Assembly (NCBI GenBank): GCA_017443465.1
Contig: JAFRXO010000033.1
Location: forward strand, 1 to 64,000
DNA from: Bacteroidales bacterium
GTDB taxonomy: Bacteria > Bacteroidota > Bacteroidia > Bacteroidales > UBA932
Direction: 5' to 3'
Length of the DNA stretch: 64,000 nucleotides
Shown: piece by piece, positions 1 to 8,556 of the stretch
Layout: each line of letters opens with the position of its first letter
How positions within the stretch are numbered: position 1 is the first letter of the stretch
Translations under genes and position numbers: made by a program
Notes under the pieces: model-generated
Told to the model about the DNA's origin: nothing
Seen by the model: only the letters and a program-made list of their open reading frames with translations
The model's database searches: none

Positions 1-1
1 C

Positions 2-481
2 GATGCCAACGGTATCCTGAATGTGTCTGCAAAAGACAAGGCTACCGGCAAGGAACAGAATATCCGTATCGAGGCTTCTTCCGGACTGTCGGATGATGAG
101 ATCCAGAGGATGCGTGACGAGGCCAAGGCGAACGAGGCTGCGGACAAGGCTGAGAAGGAGAGGGTCGACAAGATCAACAATGCTGATTCACTCTGCTTCC
201 AGACTGAGAAATTCCTCAGTGAGAACGGCGACAAGGTCCCGGGTGACAAGAAGGGAGCCATCGACAGCGCCCTCGCTTCCCTCAAGGATGCCGTGAAGTC
301 CCAGAATGTTGCGGACATCGACAGGTACACCGCTGACCTGAACAAGGCAATGCAGGATGCTTATCAGACCATGGCTGGTTCTGCAGGTGGTCCTCAGGGA
401 CCGCAGGGTGGCAATCCGTTCGGCCAGGGCGGCCCGCAGGGGCCTCAGGACCAGGGACCCCAGGGACCCGATGAGCAATAG
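2..481 (+). CDS. dnaK: Chaperone DnaK (Hsp70), C-terminal part, 5' truncated by window edge
   Basis: This is the last 159 residues of DnaK; the ATPase domain lies outside the window. The visible part starts in the end of the substrate-binding beta domain ([17 protein letters not shown]) and continues through the helical lid ([18 protein letters not shown]...). It ends in a flexible Gly/Pro/Gln tail with repeated GPQGPQ units rather than the EEVD-like end of eukaryotic Hsp70. DnaK is the cytosolic ATP-dependent chaperone that works with DnaJ and GrpE. The gene stops at TAG and is followed after 22 bases by a strong intrinsic terminator, so it ends its transcription unit. The family assignment is secure. 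Confidence 0.96.
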   Translation, partial: DANGILNVSAKDKATGKEQNIRIEASSGLSDDEIQRMRDEAKANEAADKAEKERVDKINNADSLCFQTEKFLSENGDKVPGDKKGAIDSALASLKDAVKSQNVADIDRYTADLNKAMQDAYQTMAGSAGGPQGPQGGNPFGQGGPQGPQDQGPQGPDEQ

Positions 482-503
482 GCCGTTTGATCAACAGGTT
501 TAA

Positions 504-540
504 GGAGGATGACTGATTTGATGTCATCCTCCTTTTTTTT
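504..540 (+). terminator. Intrinsic terminator of dnaK
   Basis: A perfect 10-bp stem (504-513 with 523-532, GGAGGATGAC / GTCATCCTCC) with a 9-nt loop is followed by eight T residues (533-540). This is a textbook Rho-independent terminator just after the dnaK stop codon. Confidence 0.93.
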
Positions 541-654
541 GCCTTGTTCTTTGGAGACTGGGAGCCGGTATCCTGGGAAGGACGTCTAAAATGAGCCGGC
601 TCCTGTTTTTTAAAAATAATTACCTTGTATTACAAGATATTTCAAAAAATAATA

Positions 655-662
655 TATCTTTG
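655..662 (+). promoter_or_regulatory. Bacteroidota -7 promoter element for the pspC-domain gene
   Basis: TATCTTTG matches the Bacteroidota -7 consensus TAnnTTTG and lies 33 bases before the start codon at 696, in an AT-rich stretch. No TTTG is seen at the expected -33 spacing, so the assignment is moderate. Confidence 0.55.
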
Positions 663-695
663 CTGAAAATTATAATTTAAAATTTATAGTACCAT

Positions 696-1271
696 ATGAA
701 AAAAGTTCTTAATGTAGGAATCGGCGGAGTTCCATTTTCCCTGGATGAGGATGCCTACGAGAGGCTGTCAACGTATTTTGCCAATTTCAGGGACCTGGTT
801 TCGAAGCAGGACAATGTCAAGCCTGACGAGGTTATGGAGGACATTGAGGAGAGGGTGGCGGAACTCCTGATGTCAAAACTGGATTCCAAGTCCCAGATCG
901 TTTCCCTGAAGACCGTGGAGGAGATCGTTCTCCAGCTGGGGATGCCTGACGGAAGCGTGGAGCCGGGAACGTCCCACTATGACAGGAGCGAGATGAAACA
1001 GGCGAGTGTGCGGCATAAGTTTTACCGCGACATCGACGGCAGGAAGATCGGAGGAGTCTGCTCGGGTCTTTCCCTGTATTTCAACGTGGATGTGTTTGTA
1101 TTCAGGCTCATATTCATTATCCTGTTCGTATGCGCGGCATCCGGGATACTTATTTATCTGATTTTCTGGATAGCAGCCCCGAAGGCGGTGACTCCGGCTC
1201 AGAAATGCGAATTGAGGGGGATCCCCGCTACGGCTGAGAACATGTCGAAATTCTCGCGTTATGGAAAGTAG
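696..1271 (+). CDS. PspC-domain membrane protein
   Basis: A 191-residue protein with an N-terminal region of about 100 residues rich in charged residues and a C-terminal PspC domain (about 105-170): KFYRDIDGRKIGGVCSGLS, followed by two hydrophobic segments (LIFIILFVCAASGILIYLIFWIA, here as one long stretch). PspC proteins sit in the inner membrane and are linked to envelope-stress responses. The N-terminal part resembles the extension seen in Bacteroidota PspC proteins paired with PadR regulators. The start ATG lies in a CATATG hexamer. The stop overlaps the next gene (PadR) by 11 bases, so the two are translationally linked. The precise role is unknown. Confidence 0.85.
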   Translation: MKKVLNVGIGGVPFSLDEDAYERLSTYFANFRDLVSKQDNVKPDEVMEDIEERVAELLMSKLDSKSQIVSLKTVEEIVLQLGMPDGSVEPGTSHYDRSEMKQASVRHKFYRDIDGRKIGGVCSGLSLYFNVDVFVFRLIFIILFVCAASGILIYLIFWIAAPKAVTPAQKCELRGIPATAENMSKFSRYGK

Positions 1272-1599
1272 CATCCAAGACAACATCCGCGCCCAGATGC
1301 GGAAGGGACTGGTAGAGTACTGCATCCTGAGCATGCTTGCCAGAAAAGAATCATATGCCTCTGAAATCATCGAGGAACTCAAGAAGGCGGATATGATAGT
1401 GGTCGAAGGGACACTGTATCCGCTTCTCATACGGGCCAAGAACCAGGGGCTCCTCTCCTACAGGTGGCAGGAATCACCCCAGGGACCGCCACGCAAGTAT
1501 TATTTCATCACTGAAGAAGGACGCAAGGTCCTCTCCTGCATGGACGGGATATGGACAGGCATAATCAATTCTGTTGACATGATCCGAAAGGGAGAATAG
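1261..1599 (+). CDS. PadR-family transcriptional regulator
   Basis: A 112-residue winged-helix protein of PadR type: the core runs KGLVEYCILSMLARKESYAS, then EGTLYPLLIRAKNQGLLSYRW and PPRKYYFITEEGRKVL, the classical wing. Such regulators usually repress their own operon and a stress or efflux gene. It overlaps the PspC-domain gene by 11 bases and lies 32 bases before an ABC exporter gene. It probably autoregulates the pspC-padR pair and could act on the transporter; this is inference. In many Bacteroidota operons padR comes first, here it follows pspC. Confidence 0.9.
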   Translation: MESSIQDNIRAQMRKGLVEYCILSMLARKESYASEIIEELKKADMIVVEGTLYPLLIRAKNQGLLSYRWQESPQGPPRKYYFITEEGRKVLSCMDGIWTGIINSVDMIRKGE

Positions 1600-1618
1600 A
1601 AGAAGGCGAAAAATATTG

Positions 1619-1626
1619 TATATTTG
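1619..1626 (+). promoter_or_regulatory. -7 promoter element directly before the ABC transporter start
   Basis: TATATTTG is a perfect TAnnTTTG element ending only 5 bases before the ATG at 1632. If it is active, the transcript would start at or very near the start codon, giving a leaderless or nearly leaderless mRNA. Confidence 0.55.
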
Positions 1627-1631
1627 CATCT

Positions 1632-3467
1632 ATGCGCGGTTTTTGGAAAATGATGTTGAAATACGTGGGGCCGTACAAGCGGTATCTCGCGGGATCGGTA
1701 GTGCTGAATATACTTTCGGCGGTGTTCAACATATTCTCCTTCGCCATGATAGTGCCCATGTTGAAAATCCTGTTCAAGATGGACACGACTTCATATGCAT
1801 TCATTCCCTGGGACTCCGAGGTAGGATTCAAGGACAAGCTCCTGAACAACGTCTATTACTACGTAGGCTATTATAACGATGTCCTCGGAGGCGGCAAGGT
1901 CCTTTTTATCCTCTGCCTTTTCCTCGTCGTGATGACCCTTATCAAGACTGCCTGCTACTTCGGTTCCAGCGCGGTGATGATCCCAATAAGGACCGGGATA
2001 GTGAGGGACATCCGCATGGAGATCTACAACAAGATCCTGTCTCTCCCGCTGGGATTCTTCTCCCAGGAGAAGAAAGGTGACATAGTCGCCAGGATGAGCG
2101 GTGACGTCCAGGAAGTGGAGACATCCATAACCAGTTCCATCGACATCCTGATCAAGGACCCGATCCTGATTGTCTTCTACTTCGGTGTGCTGATGTTCAC
2201 CAGCTGGCAGCTTACCCTGTTTACCATCCTTTTCGTCCCGGTGATGAGCTGGATAATGGGAGTGATAGGGAAGCAGCTGAAGAAGAAATCGCTTCAGGCC
2301 CAGGCACTGTGGAGTGACACCATGGCCCAGGTGGACGAGACCCTTGGAGGACTGAGGGTAATCAAGGCTTTCAATGCTGAAAAGAGCATGTCCGGCCGTT
2401 TCGGAGTCGTAACCGACAAGATGCGCCGCAAGTACAACAGGGTCAATACGAGGCAGGCCCTGGCCCATCCGGTCAGCGAATTCCTGGGGACTGCGATGAT
2501 TGCCATAGTGCTCTGGTTCGGAGGTTATCTCATGCTTTCCGAGCGCTCCTCTTTCGATGCCCCTACCTTCATGTTCTTCATGGTGATGCTCTACAGCATC
2601 ATCAATCCCATCAAGGAGCTGAGCAAGGCCAGCTATGCCATCCCGAAAGGACTCGCTTCCATGGAGAGGATCGACAAGATCCTCCAGGCGAAGTCCGACA
2701 TTGTGGATCCGGTCAATCCCAAGCCTCTTGACGGATTCCATGACAAGATAGAGATCAAGGACCTGGACTTCTATTACAAGGACTCTGACAAGAAGATCCT
2801 CGACGGGGTTGACATAACCATAAAGAAAGGCCAGTACATAGCCATAGTAGGCGCCTCCGGTGCCGGAAAATCCACCCTGGCCGACCTGGTGCCCAGGTTC
2901 TATGACCCGACGTCCGGTTCTATTTCAATCGACGGGACCGACATAAGGGAATATTCCATAGCCAGCCTCAGGGGTCTGATGGGCAACGTGAACCAGGATC
3001 CCATCCTCTTCAATGACACTATATTCAACAACATAGCCTTCGGCGCTGAGAATGCTACCCTTGAGGAAGTAATCGAGGCCGCGAAGATTGCGAATGCCCA
3101 TGACTTCATAATGGAGAAGGAAGAAGGCTATGATTTCGTCATCGGTGACCGTGGAGTGCGCCTCAGCGGAGGTCAGAGGCAGAGGATATCCATTGCTCGC
3201 GCTGTGCTCAAGAATCCGCCCATCCTGATCCTTGACGAAGCTACGGCATCCCTAGACACCCAGTCCGAACGTGCGGTCCAGGAGGCTCTTGACAGGCTCA
3301 TGGAGGGACACACTACCATAGCCATAGCCCACAGGCTCTCGACAGTAAAGAACGCGGACGAAATCATAGTGATGGACGGCGGAAGGGTAGTCGAGAGAGG
3401 CCGGCACGAAGAGCTCCTCGCAAAGGCCGGGATTTACAAGAAACTGACTGACATGCAGTCGCTTTAG
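1632..3467 (+). CDS. MsbA-like ABC exporter (fused permease and ATPase)
   Basis: A 611-residue half-transporter with an N-terminal exporter-type membrane domain of about six helices (1-330) and a C-terminal ABC ATPase. The ATPase shows Walker A GASGAGKST (about 406-414), signature LSGGQRQR (about 511), Walker B ILILDEATASLD and the H-loop IAHRLST. Such proteins work as homodimers in the inner membrane; MsbA flips lipid A-core, but relatives move other lipids, peptides or drugs, so the substrate is open. The ATG at 1632 lies 5 bases after a promoter element; an alternative ATG pair lies at 1650 and 1653. The CBM9-like gene follows after 14 bases. Confidence 0.9.
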   Translation: MRGFWKMMLKYVGPYKRYLAGSVVLNILSAVFNIFSFAMIVPMLKILFKMDTTSYAFIPWDSEVGFKDKLLNNVYYYVGYYNDVLGGGKVLFILCLFLVVMTLIKTACYFGSSAVMIPIRTGIVRDIRMEIYNKILSLPLGFFSQEKKGDIVARMSGDVQEVETSITSSIDILIKDPILIVFYFGVLMFTSWQLTLFTILFVPVMSWIMGVIGKQLKKKSLQAQALWSDTMAQVDETLGGLRVIKAFNAEKSMSGRFGVVTDKMRRKYNRVNTRQALAHPVSEFLGTAMIAIVLWFGGYLMLSERSSFDAPTFMFFMVMLYSIINPIKELSKASYAIPKGLASMERIDKILQAKSDIVDPVNPKPLDGFHDKIEIKDLDFYYKDSDKKILDGVDITIKKGQYIAIVGASGAGKSTLADLVPRFYDPTSGSISIDGTDIREYSIASLRGLMGNVNQDPILFNDTIFNNIAFGAENATLEEVIEAAKIANAHDFIMEKEEGYDFVIGDRGVRLSGGQRQRISIARAVLKNPPILILDEATASLDTQSERAVQEALDRLMEGHTTIAIAHRLSTVKNADEIIVMDGGRVVERGRHEELLAKAGIYKKLTDMQSL

Positions 3468-3481
3468 AATTCAGTATACAT

Positions 3482-4123
3482 ATGAAAAGCATAACGGTTC
3501 CTTTTGTGGACGGCCTCATGGCAGGAGGCCCCGAGCGCGCTCTGGAGACATTGCAGCTCCGCGGACAGAGATTCGATGTGAATGAAGTAAACTGGCCAGG
3601 GTCATATCCATATGCTCCCGTATGTGCCGGATTCATCGCCCGGGACGACAGTGGACTGGCCGTGTCCTTCCATGTCAGCGGACTGGACCTGAGGGCTGTC
3701 AACCTGGAGGACAATATGCACCAGTGGGAAGACAGCACCGTGGAGTTTTTTGTGCAGGATCCTTCAGGGGAGGTTTATTACAACTTCGAGATGAACTGCA
3801 TAGGAACCATACTCTCCGCAGTGGGAGCAGGACGCAGCAACCGTACCGTCCGCCCTGCGGTGTCATCTGTCAAGAGATTCAGCACCTTACCGAAAGAGAA
3901 GATCGAAATCGAAGGCGGAATCCATTCCTGGAGCGTAGTGGAACTGATTCCATATGAACTGATCGGAGTTGACCCCCAGGTCGTTCCGGAATTCCTCATG
4001 GCCAATTTCTACAAGTGCGGAGACCTTACCGCACATCCCCACTTCCTGTCCTGGAACAGGATCGGAACCCCGGGACCTGATTTCCACCGTCCGGAATTCT
4101 TCGGAAAGCTTATCCTCAAATAG
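3482..4123 (+). CDS. CBM9-like carbohydrate-binding family protein
   Basis: A 213-residue protein recognised as a carbohydrate-binding family 9-like domain protein: VNWPGSYPYAP near the start, QWEDSTVEFFVQDP, YYNFEMNCIGT, and the C-terminal block HFLSWNRIGTPGPDFHRPEFFGKL split over about 190-212. The fold is a beta-sandwich that binds sugars in xylanase-type CBM9. There is no signal peptide, so it is probably cytoplasmic or reaches the envelope another way. It is followed with no gap by a VanZ-like gene and then an overlapping secreted amidase-like gene, suggesting a shared envelope-related function (inference). Confidence 0.8.
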   Translation: MKSITVPFVDGLMAGGPERALETLQLRGQRFDVNEVNWPGSYPYAPVCAGFIARDDSGLAVSFHVSGLDLRAVNLEDNMHQWEDSTVEFFVQDPSGEVYYNFEMNCIGTILSAVGAGRSNRTVRPAVSSVKRFSTLPKEKIEIEGGIHSWSVVELIPYELIGVDPQVVPEFLMANFYKCGDLTAHPHFLSWNRIGTPGPDFHRPEFFGKLILK

Positions 4124-4540
4124 ATGTCCTCCCGCAAGCCGGACATATTTGGTACCATCGCCCTGGTGATCTATCTCGCCCTGGTCGCATATCTGTGCTT
4201 TTCACATTTCGAAAGCCTTCCGAAGGTCCCCAGGTCATTCATGGGTATCCCGAGTGACAAGATCGTACATTTTCTGATGTTCATGCCTTTCGTCCCGCTG
4301 GCGTATATCGCGTTCGTGGGCGACAGGCGCCGCCTGTGGGTGACCATGGTGGCAATAATAGTTATCTTCATGGCCGGCTGCGGCATCGCCGCGCTGACCG
4401 AAATCATCCAGGGAATGACCTCCTACAGGAGCAAAGACCTGCTCGATTTCCGTGCTGACTCTTTCTCCATGGCAGCCGCATCCCTTGTGGTTTTCATCCA
4501 TTACTTATTCCGGAGGAAGAAAAATGCACCTGACGCTTAG
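4124..4540 (+). CDS. VanZ-like integral membrane protein
   Basis: A 138-residue protein with about four membrane helices (near 12-28, 45-65, 70-90 and 113-130). The spacing of polar residues is VanZ-like: SDKIVHFLMFMPFVPLAY after helix 1 and LTEIIQGMTSYRSKDLLDFRADS before the last helix. VanZ confers low-level teicoplanin resistance in enterococci, but the wider family is poorly characterised. The ATG follows directly on the stop codon of the CBM9-like gene, and the 3' end overlaps the amidase-like gene by 17 bases. Confidence 0.85.
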   Translation: MSSRKPDIFGTIALVIYLALVAYLCFSHFESLPKVPRSFMGIPSDKIVHFLMFMPFVPLAYIAFVGDRRRLWVTMVAIIVIFMAGCGIAALTEIIQGMTSYRSKDLLDFRADSFSMAAASLVVFIHYLFRRKKNAPDA

Positions 4541-7500
4541 AACGCTGCTGGTCACAGCGCTGGCTCTCACCTGCACGGGGCTCCGTTCCCAGAATGTGAC
4601 ATCTTCTTTCAAGGAGGCCGGAGACACCGTCTCCGCCCGGCTGATGAGGAGGACAACCGTTCATTCTCCGGTAGTTTTCGACAGGGTCACCAGAAAGGGC
4701 GATGTACTGGACTTCTGCTTCAGTTCAGCCCTGGAGGACCATCCGCTTAGCGCCAAGGACACATCATGGCTGCGGAAAGAAGTCAAGGACAATCTTCCCT
4801 CCGGTTTCAGCACATGCCAGGTCGGGCGGATCTACACCAAGACCCAGACCCTTGACAAACTGGTCATGCCTCTTCTGTCCAACAGCGGGCAGGCAGTGTC
4901 TTCGAGGTTCCGGGTCCCGGATCCGAGAGGCTCTGATCAACCCATGGTGGAGAAGATGGGTTCCAGAAAGTTCCCAAGGGGAATGAGCGGCCGGTATATT
5001 GCCCTGTGGCAGAGCCACGGCCGTTATTTCGAGGCGAACAGCGGCAGATGGGAATGGCAGCGCTCCCCGAATTTCACCACGGTCGAGGATATGTACACCC
5101 AGAGTTATGTACTGCCCTTCCTCATTCCTATGCTCGAGAATGCGGGGGCATATGTAATGACTCCCAGGGAGAGGGACCTGCAGCGCCATGAGGTCATATG
5201 CGACAACGATCCCGCCTTCGGCGGGCCTCGTACCGGAATGCTCCGCCGCAAAGGGCGCTATAACGAGTCGGGGGCGTGGAGCGATGCAGGGGTCGGGTTC
5301 GCCGACTCCAAACAGGCCTATTCAGGGTGGGATAATCCATTCCTGATGGGGACCGTACGCAAGGCGGAATGCTCCAGGGTGCTCGAAACGGCGGATGTGA
5401 AATGGACCGCCGACATCCCCGAGGACGGAGAATATGCTGTATATATATCTTACAAGACCCTCCCGAACAGCACGGAATCCGCGCATTACGTAGTAAACCA
5501 TGCAGGCGGCAAAACTGATTTCGTGGTCAACCAGCGTATGGGAGGGGGAACCTGGATCTACCTGGGAACCTTCCCGTTCCGCAAGGACGGAGAATCATAT
5601 GTCCGCCTGGACAACGGCACTCCTGCCGGGAGGATATTCAAGAGCGGGACTGTGGTCACCGCCGATGCAGTCAAATTCGGCGGGGGCATGGGGAAGATCC
5701 TGAGGGGTGAGCCCTCCGGCGACGATTCATATGGCAGCGGGGCAAGCACTTCCGGAGTCCCATGCTTTGCCGAGGGGGCCCTTTACTGGATGCAGTTCGC
5801 GGGAATCGACTCTACCCTCCATGAAAAATGGGACAGGGAGTACACCAAGGAGTTCGCCCTCAGGGGAGCGTGGGTCGGGAGCCTGACCGGAGGGTCCAGG
5901 GTGAATCCCAATGCTGCGGGAAAGAATATTCCGATAGACCTTTCCCTTGGTTTCCACTCCGATGCCGGGGTGACTCCGAGTGATTCAACTGTGGGCACGT
6001 TGTCCATCTACACCCTGGTGGCAGACGGATCGACAACCCTTCCCAACGGTGAAGACCGCTGGCAGTGCAGGGAACTTGCCAACTATGTCCAGACCCAGGT
6101 CGTAAATGACATCAGGGCAGATTTCGATTCCAAGTGGTCCAGGAGGATGCTCTGGAACCGCTCCTACAGTGAGGCCAGGACTACTACCGTTCCGGGAATG
6201 CTGCTGGAGATCCTCTCCCACCAGAATTTCGCGGACATGAAATACGGTCTCGATCCCGCCTTCCGTTTCGAGGTCTCCAGGGCAGTCTACAAGGGCATTC
6301 TGAAGTATCTTTCCAACCGGTACGGATGCAGGTATTCCGTCCAGCCGCTGCCGGTCCGTTCCTTTGCCGTGGTTCCCGGCGACAGCAGCGGAGTCAGGCT
6401 CAGCTGGATTCCGGTGAAAGACGACAAGGAGCCCACTGCAGCGCCTTCAGGCTACATAGTGTACACCAGGATAGATGACGGTCCCTTTGATTCCGGGAAG
6501 GAGGTAGACGTAACTCAGGAGGGGGGGCGCGTGTCCTGCACCATGGACCTGCGGCCTGGACACCTATACAGTTTCAAGGTGGTCGCTTTCAATGACGGAG
6601 GACGCAGTTTCCCATCTGAAATCCTTTCTGCCGGGATTCCCGACAGGAATTCCTACGAGCAGGCCAGGAGATCGGGCGGACGCCCCGGCGTAGTCGTAGT
6701 CAACAATTTCGACAGGGTAGGGCCCCCGGCGTGGTTCGATACTCCCAATTATGCCGGATTCGACGAGAGACTGGATTCGGGAATGCCATATCTATATGAC
6801 CTAACGTACATAGGAGAACAGTATCAGTTCAGGCGTTCGCTGCCCTGGACTGACAATGACAATCCCGGGTTCGGAGGTTCATTCACAGACATGGCCGCTC
6901 ATGTCTTCCCCGGAAACACCTTCGATTTTCCTGCGGTCCACGGACGGACCCTGATGGACTGCGGCTATCCATTCTATTCCGTCTCCCAGGACGCATTCTC
7001 TTCCGATACGAGTATATGGCGCGGCTCTTTCGCCGCTGACATCATATGCGGAAAGCAGGTTACCACGATGGTTGGAAGGGGAGAGGCTGCTCCCCGTCAC
7101 GAGGTTTTCCCGGACGCTTTTCAGAAGGCTCTCCGTGAGTACACATCTTCCGGAAGGGGGGTCCTCATTTCCGGGTCCAATATCGCAACAGACCTCTGGG
7201 ATGAAGTCTATCCCATGGCCCTGGATTCCGCCAAAATGCGCAGGGGACAGAAATTTGTCACGGAAACTCTTGGTTACAAGTGGCTTACAAACTACTCGGG
7301 CCGATCCGGAAAGGTGTGGGTTGTCCATGGGGGTTCATTCAATCCCAAGGGCATAAAGAAGCCGCTTGAATTCTACCACAGCAGGAATGAAGAGAACTAT
7401 TGGGTAGAGACTCCTGACGGCATACTTCCCGCTTCCCCCTCAGCCCAGACATTCCTCCGGTATACTGATTCCAATGTCTCTGCGGGAGTCGCATATGATG

Positions 7501-7640
7501 GAGAGAATTACAGGGTAATCAGCATGGCCGTCCCCCTGGAGGTCTTCATGTCGGAGAAGGATCGCAAGGCGTTGATTTCCGTCGGTATCTCATGGCTGGC
7601 AGAAAAGCCCGAGAAATCTGCCGCGCGTCCACGTCGCTAA
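4524..7640 (+). CDS. Large secreted amidase-like protein with golvesin-C-like and fibronectin III-like domains
   Basis: A protein of 1038 residues from the chosen start. ATG 4524 is preferred over upstream in-frame codons because CGGAGGA lies just before it and because it opens a signal peptide (MHLTLRTLLVTALALTCTG). Regions: about 150-260 IALWQSHGRYFE and FLIPMLENAGAYVMTPRERD, as in N-acetylmuramoyl-L-alanine amidase-like proteins; about 260-370 golvesin-C-like beta domain (YAVYISYKTLPNST, GGTWIYLGTFPF); about 470 DLSLGFHSDAG, an amidase metal-ligand-like motif; about 610-700 a fibronectin III-like module. The C-terminal third is unassigned. Related Bacteroidota proteins are often labelled xanthan lyase or amidase without proof. 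A periplasmic or surface peptidoglycan or glycan role is inferred. Confidence 0.72.
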   Translation: MHLTLRTLLVTALALTCTGLRSQNVTSSFKEAGDTVSARLMRRTTVHSPVVFDRVTRKGDVLDFCFSSALEDHPLSAKDTSWLRKEVKDNLPSGFSTCQVGRIYTKTQTLDKLVMPLLSNSGQAVSSRFRVPDPRGSDQPMVEKMGSRKFPRGMSGRYIALWQSHGRYFEANSGRWEWQRSPNFTTVEDMYTQSYVLPFLIPMLENAGAYVMTPRERDLQRHEVICDNDPAFGGPRTGMLRRKGRYNESGAWSDAGVGFADSKQAYSGWDNPFLMGTVRKAECSRVLETADVKWTADIPEDGEYAVYISYKTLPNSTESAHYVVNHAGGKTDFVVNQRMGGGTWIYLGTFPFRKDGESYVRLDNGTPAGRIFKSGTVVTADAVKFGGGMGKILRGEPSGDDSYGSGASTSGVPCFAEGALYWMQFAGIDSTLHEKWDREYTKEFALRGAWVGSLTGGSRVNPNAAGKNIPIDLSLGFHSDAGVTPSDSTVGTLSIYTLVADGSTTLPNGEDRWQCRELANYVQTQVVNDIRADFDSKWSRRMLWNRSYSEARTTTVPGMLLEILSHQNFADMKYGLDPAFRFEVSRAVYKGILKYLSNRYGCRYSVQPLPVRSFAVVPGDSSGVRLSWIPVKDDKEPTAAPSGYIVYTRIDDGPFDSGKEVDVTQEGGRVSCTMDLRPGHLYSFKVVAFNDGGRSFPSEILSAGIPDRNSYEQARRSGGRPGVVVVNNFDRVGPPAWFDTPNYAGFDERLDSGMPYLYDLTYIGEQYQFRRSLPWTDNDNPGFGGSFTDMAAHVFPGNTFDFPAVHGRTLMDCGYPFYSVSQDAFSSDTSIWRGSFAADIICGKQVTTMVGRGEAAPRHEVFPDAFQKALREYTSSGRGVLISGSNIATDLWDEVYPMALDSAKMRRGQKFVTETLGYKWLTNYSGRSGKVWVVHGGSFNPKGIKKPLEFYHSRNEENYWVETPDGILPASPSAQTFLRYTDSNVSAGVAYDGENYRVISMAVPLEVFMSEKDRKALISVGISWLAEKPEKSAARPRR

Positions 7641-7670
7641 ATGATAGCATCCGAGCCCTTTTGGGCGAGC

Positions 7671-7697
7671 AAGCCCCTTCCCCGAGGGAAGGGGCTT
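7671..7697. repeat. REP-like perfect palindrome, possible terminator
   Basis: A perfect 12-bp inverted repeat (7671-7682 with 7686-7697) with a 3-nt loop, AAGCCCCTTCCC then CGA. It lies between two convergent genes and is followed by AGGGATGGGGT rather than a T run. This style of GC-rich palindrome is common as dispersed intergenic repeats in Bacteroidales, as I recall. It may also help end transcription from both sides. Confidence 0.6.
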
Positions 7698-7719
7698 AGG
7701 GATGGGGTGACGTAAATAA

Positions 7720-8556
7720 TCAGAGGTTTATCAGCGGAGTGGGGGATTGCCTCGGCAGAGCCCTCAGGGAAACGGTATGCGGGTCAATGGCCTGTGATGC
7801 GGCCTGTACCGCCAGCTGCGGAGTGTTGTTGTTATGGCTCAGGTGACACAGGAACACGTGCTTCAGACCTGGATGGCTGATGGTTTTAAGGGCTTCGGCG
7901 CATTCATCGTTGGACATATGCCCGTGTCCCCTGCTGATCCTGGCTTTGAGCATGGCGGGATACTTCCCATTAATAAGCATATCCCTGTCATAGTTCGACT
8001 CTATCGTCACCGTAGAGGAAAGTGAAGCATAGCGGACCGCTTCAGGAGGAATTCTGCCGCAGTCGGTAATGTGCACGTAGTCATATGCTTCCGTATCATT
8101 ATCTTCTTTAGGGCCGGTTACTTTGATGGCGAATCCCACTGTCTGGGTCGCATCGTGAGGGACTTCGAAAGCCAGGATGGAAAAAGGCCCTATGACCAAG
8201 GGCTCACCGATAGGGAGAATCCTCCTGCAGGAGGCGATATGGTCCCTTGTCATGAAGTTGGTGCTGAGGGCGGCATGGAGGATTTCTGTGGCATATACGG
8301 GTTTGCTAAGCCGCTTGCACCAGGATCCCAGGTGCCTGATGTGGTCGAAGTGGTCGTGTGTGATGAGAACGGCGTCAATGGAATCGAATCCCAGCCCTAC
8401 AGCCGTGAGGTCCCGTTTGAGATGACGCAGGCTTATTCCCGCATCGATCACAAGGCCGAAGGGCCTGGATGTGACAGTGTCCGGAATGTATTGAAGCAGG
8501 CAGCAATTGCCTGCGCTGCCGCTGGAAATACTGATGAAACGAAGCTGCCCCGTCAC
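7720..8556 (-). CDS. MBL-fold metallo-hydrolase (WalJ/YycJ-like)
   Basis: A 278-residue metallo-beta-lactamase-fold protein. It begins GQLRFISISSGSAGNC, the usual WalJ/YycJ start, and has the metal motif HDHFDH (about 75-80), a later His (FEVPHDATQTVGF) and a C-terminal HLSHNN. WalJ/YycJ proteins are linked to cell-wall metabolism and DNA repair coordination; the exact reaction is not settled. The start is taken as GTG 8556, which overlaps the TPR stop as GTGA and is preceded by AAGGAGG; the open frame extends further upstream but that part lies inside the TPR gene in another frame. Confidence 0.86.
   Translation of the reverse strand: MTGQLRFISISSGSAGNCCLLQYIPDTVTSRPFGLVIDAGISLRHLKRDLTAVGLGFDSIDAVLITHDHFDHIRHLGSWCKRLSKPVYATEILHAALSTNFMTRDHIASCRRILPIGEPLVIGPFSILAFEVPHDATQTVGFAIKVTGPKEDNDTEAYDYVHITDCGRIPPEAVRYASLSSTVTIESNYDRDMLINGKYPAMLKARISRGHGHMSNDECAEALKTISHPGLKHVFLCHLSHNNNTPQLAVQAASQAIDPHTVSLRALPRQSPTPLINL

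Noticed and set aside
1791..2741. Open frame of 316 codons antisense to the ABC transporter
   Set aside because: The composition is His/Asp/Glu-rich as expected from the complement of a coding strand, and the sense frame encodes a complete ABC exporter with all motifs.
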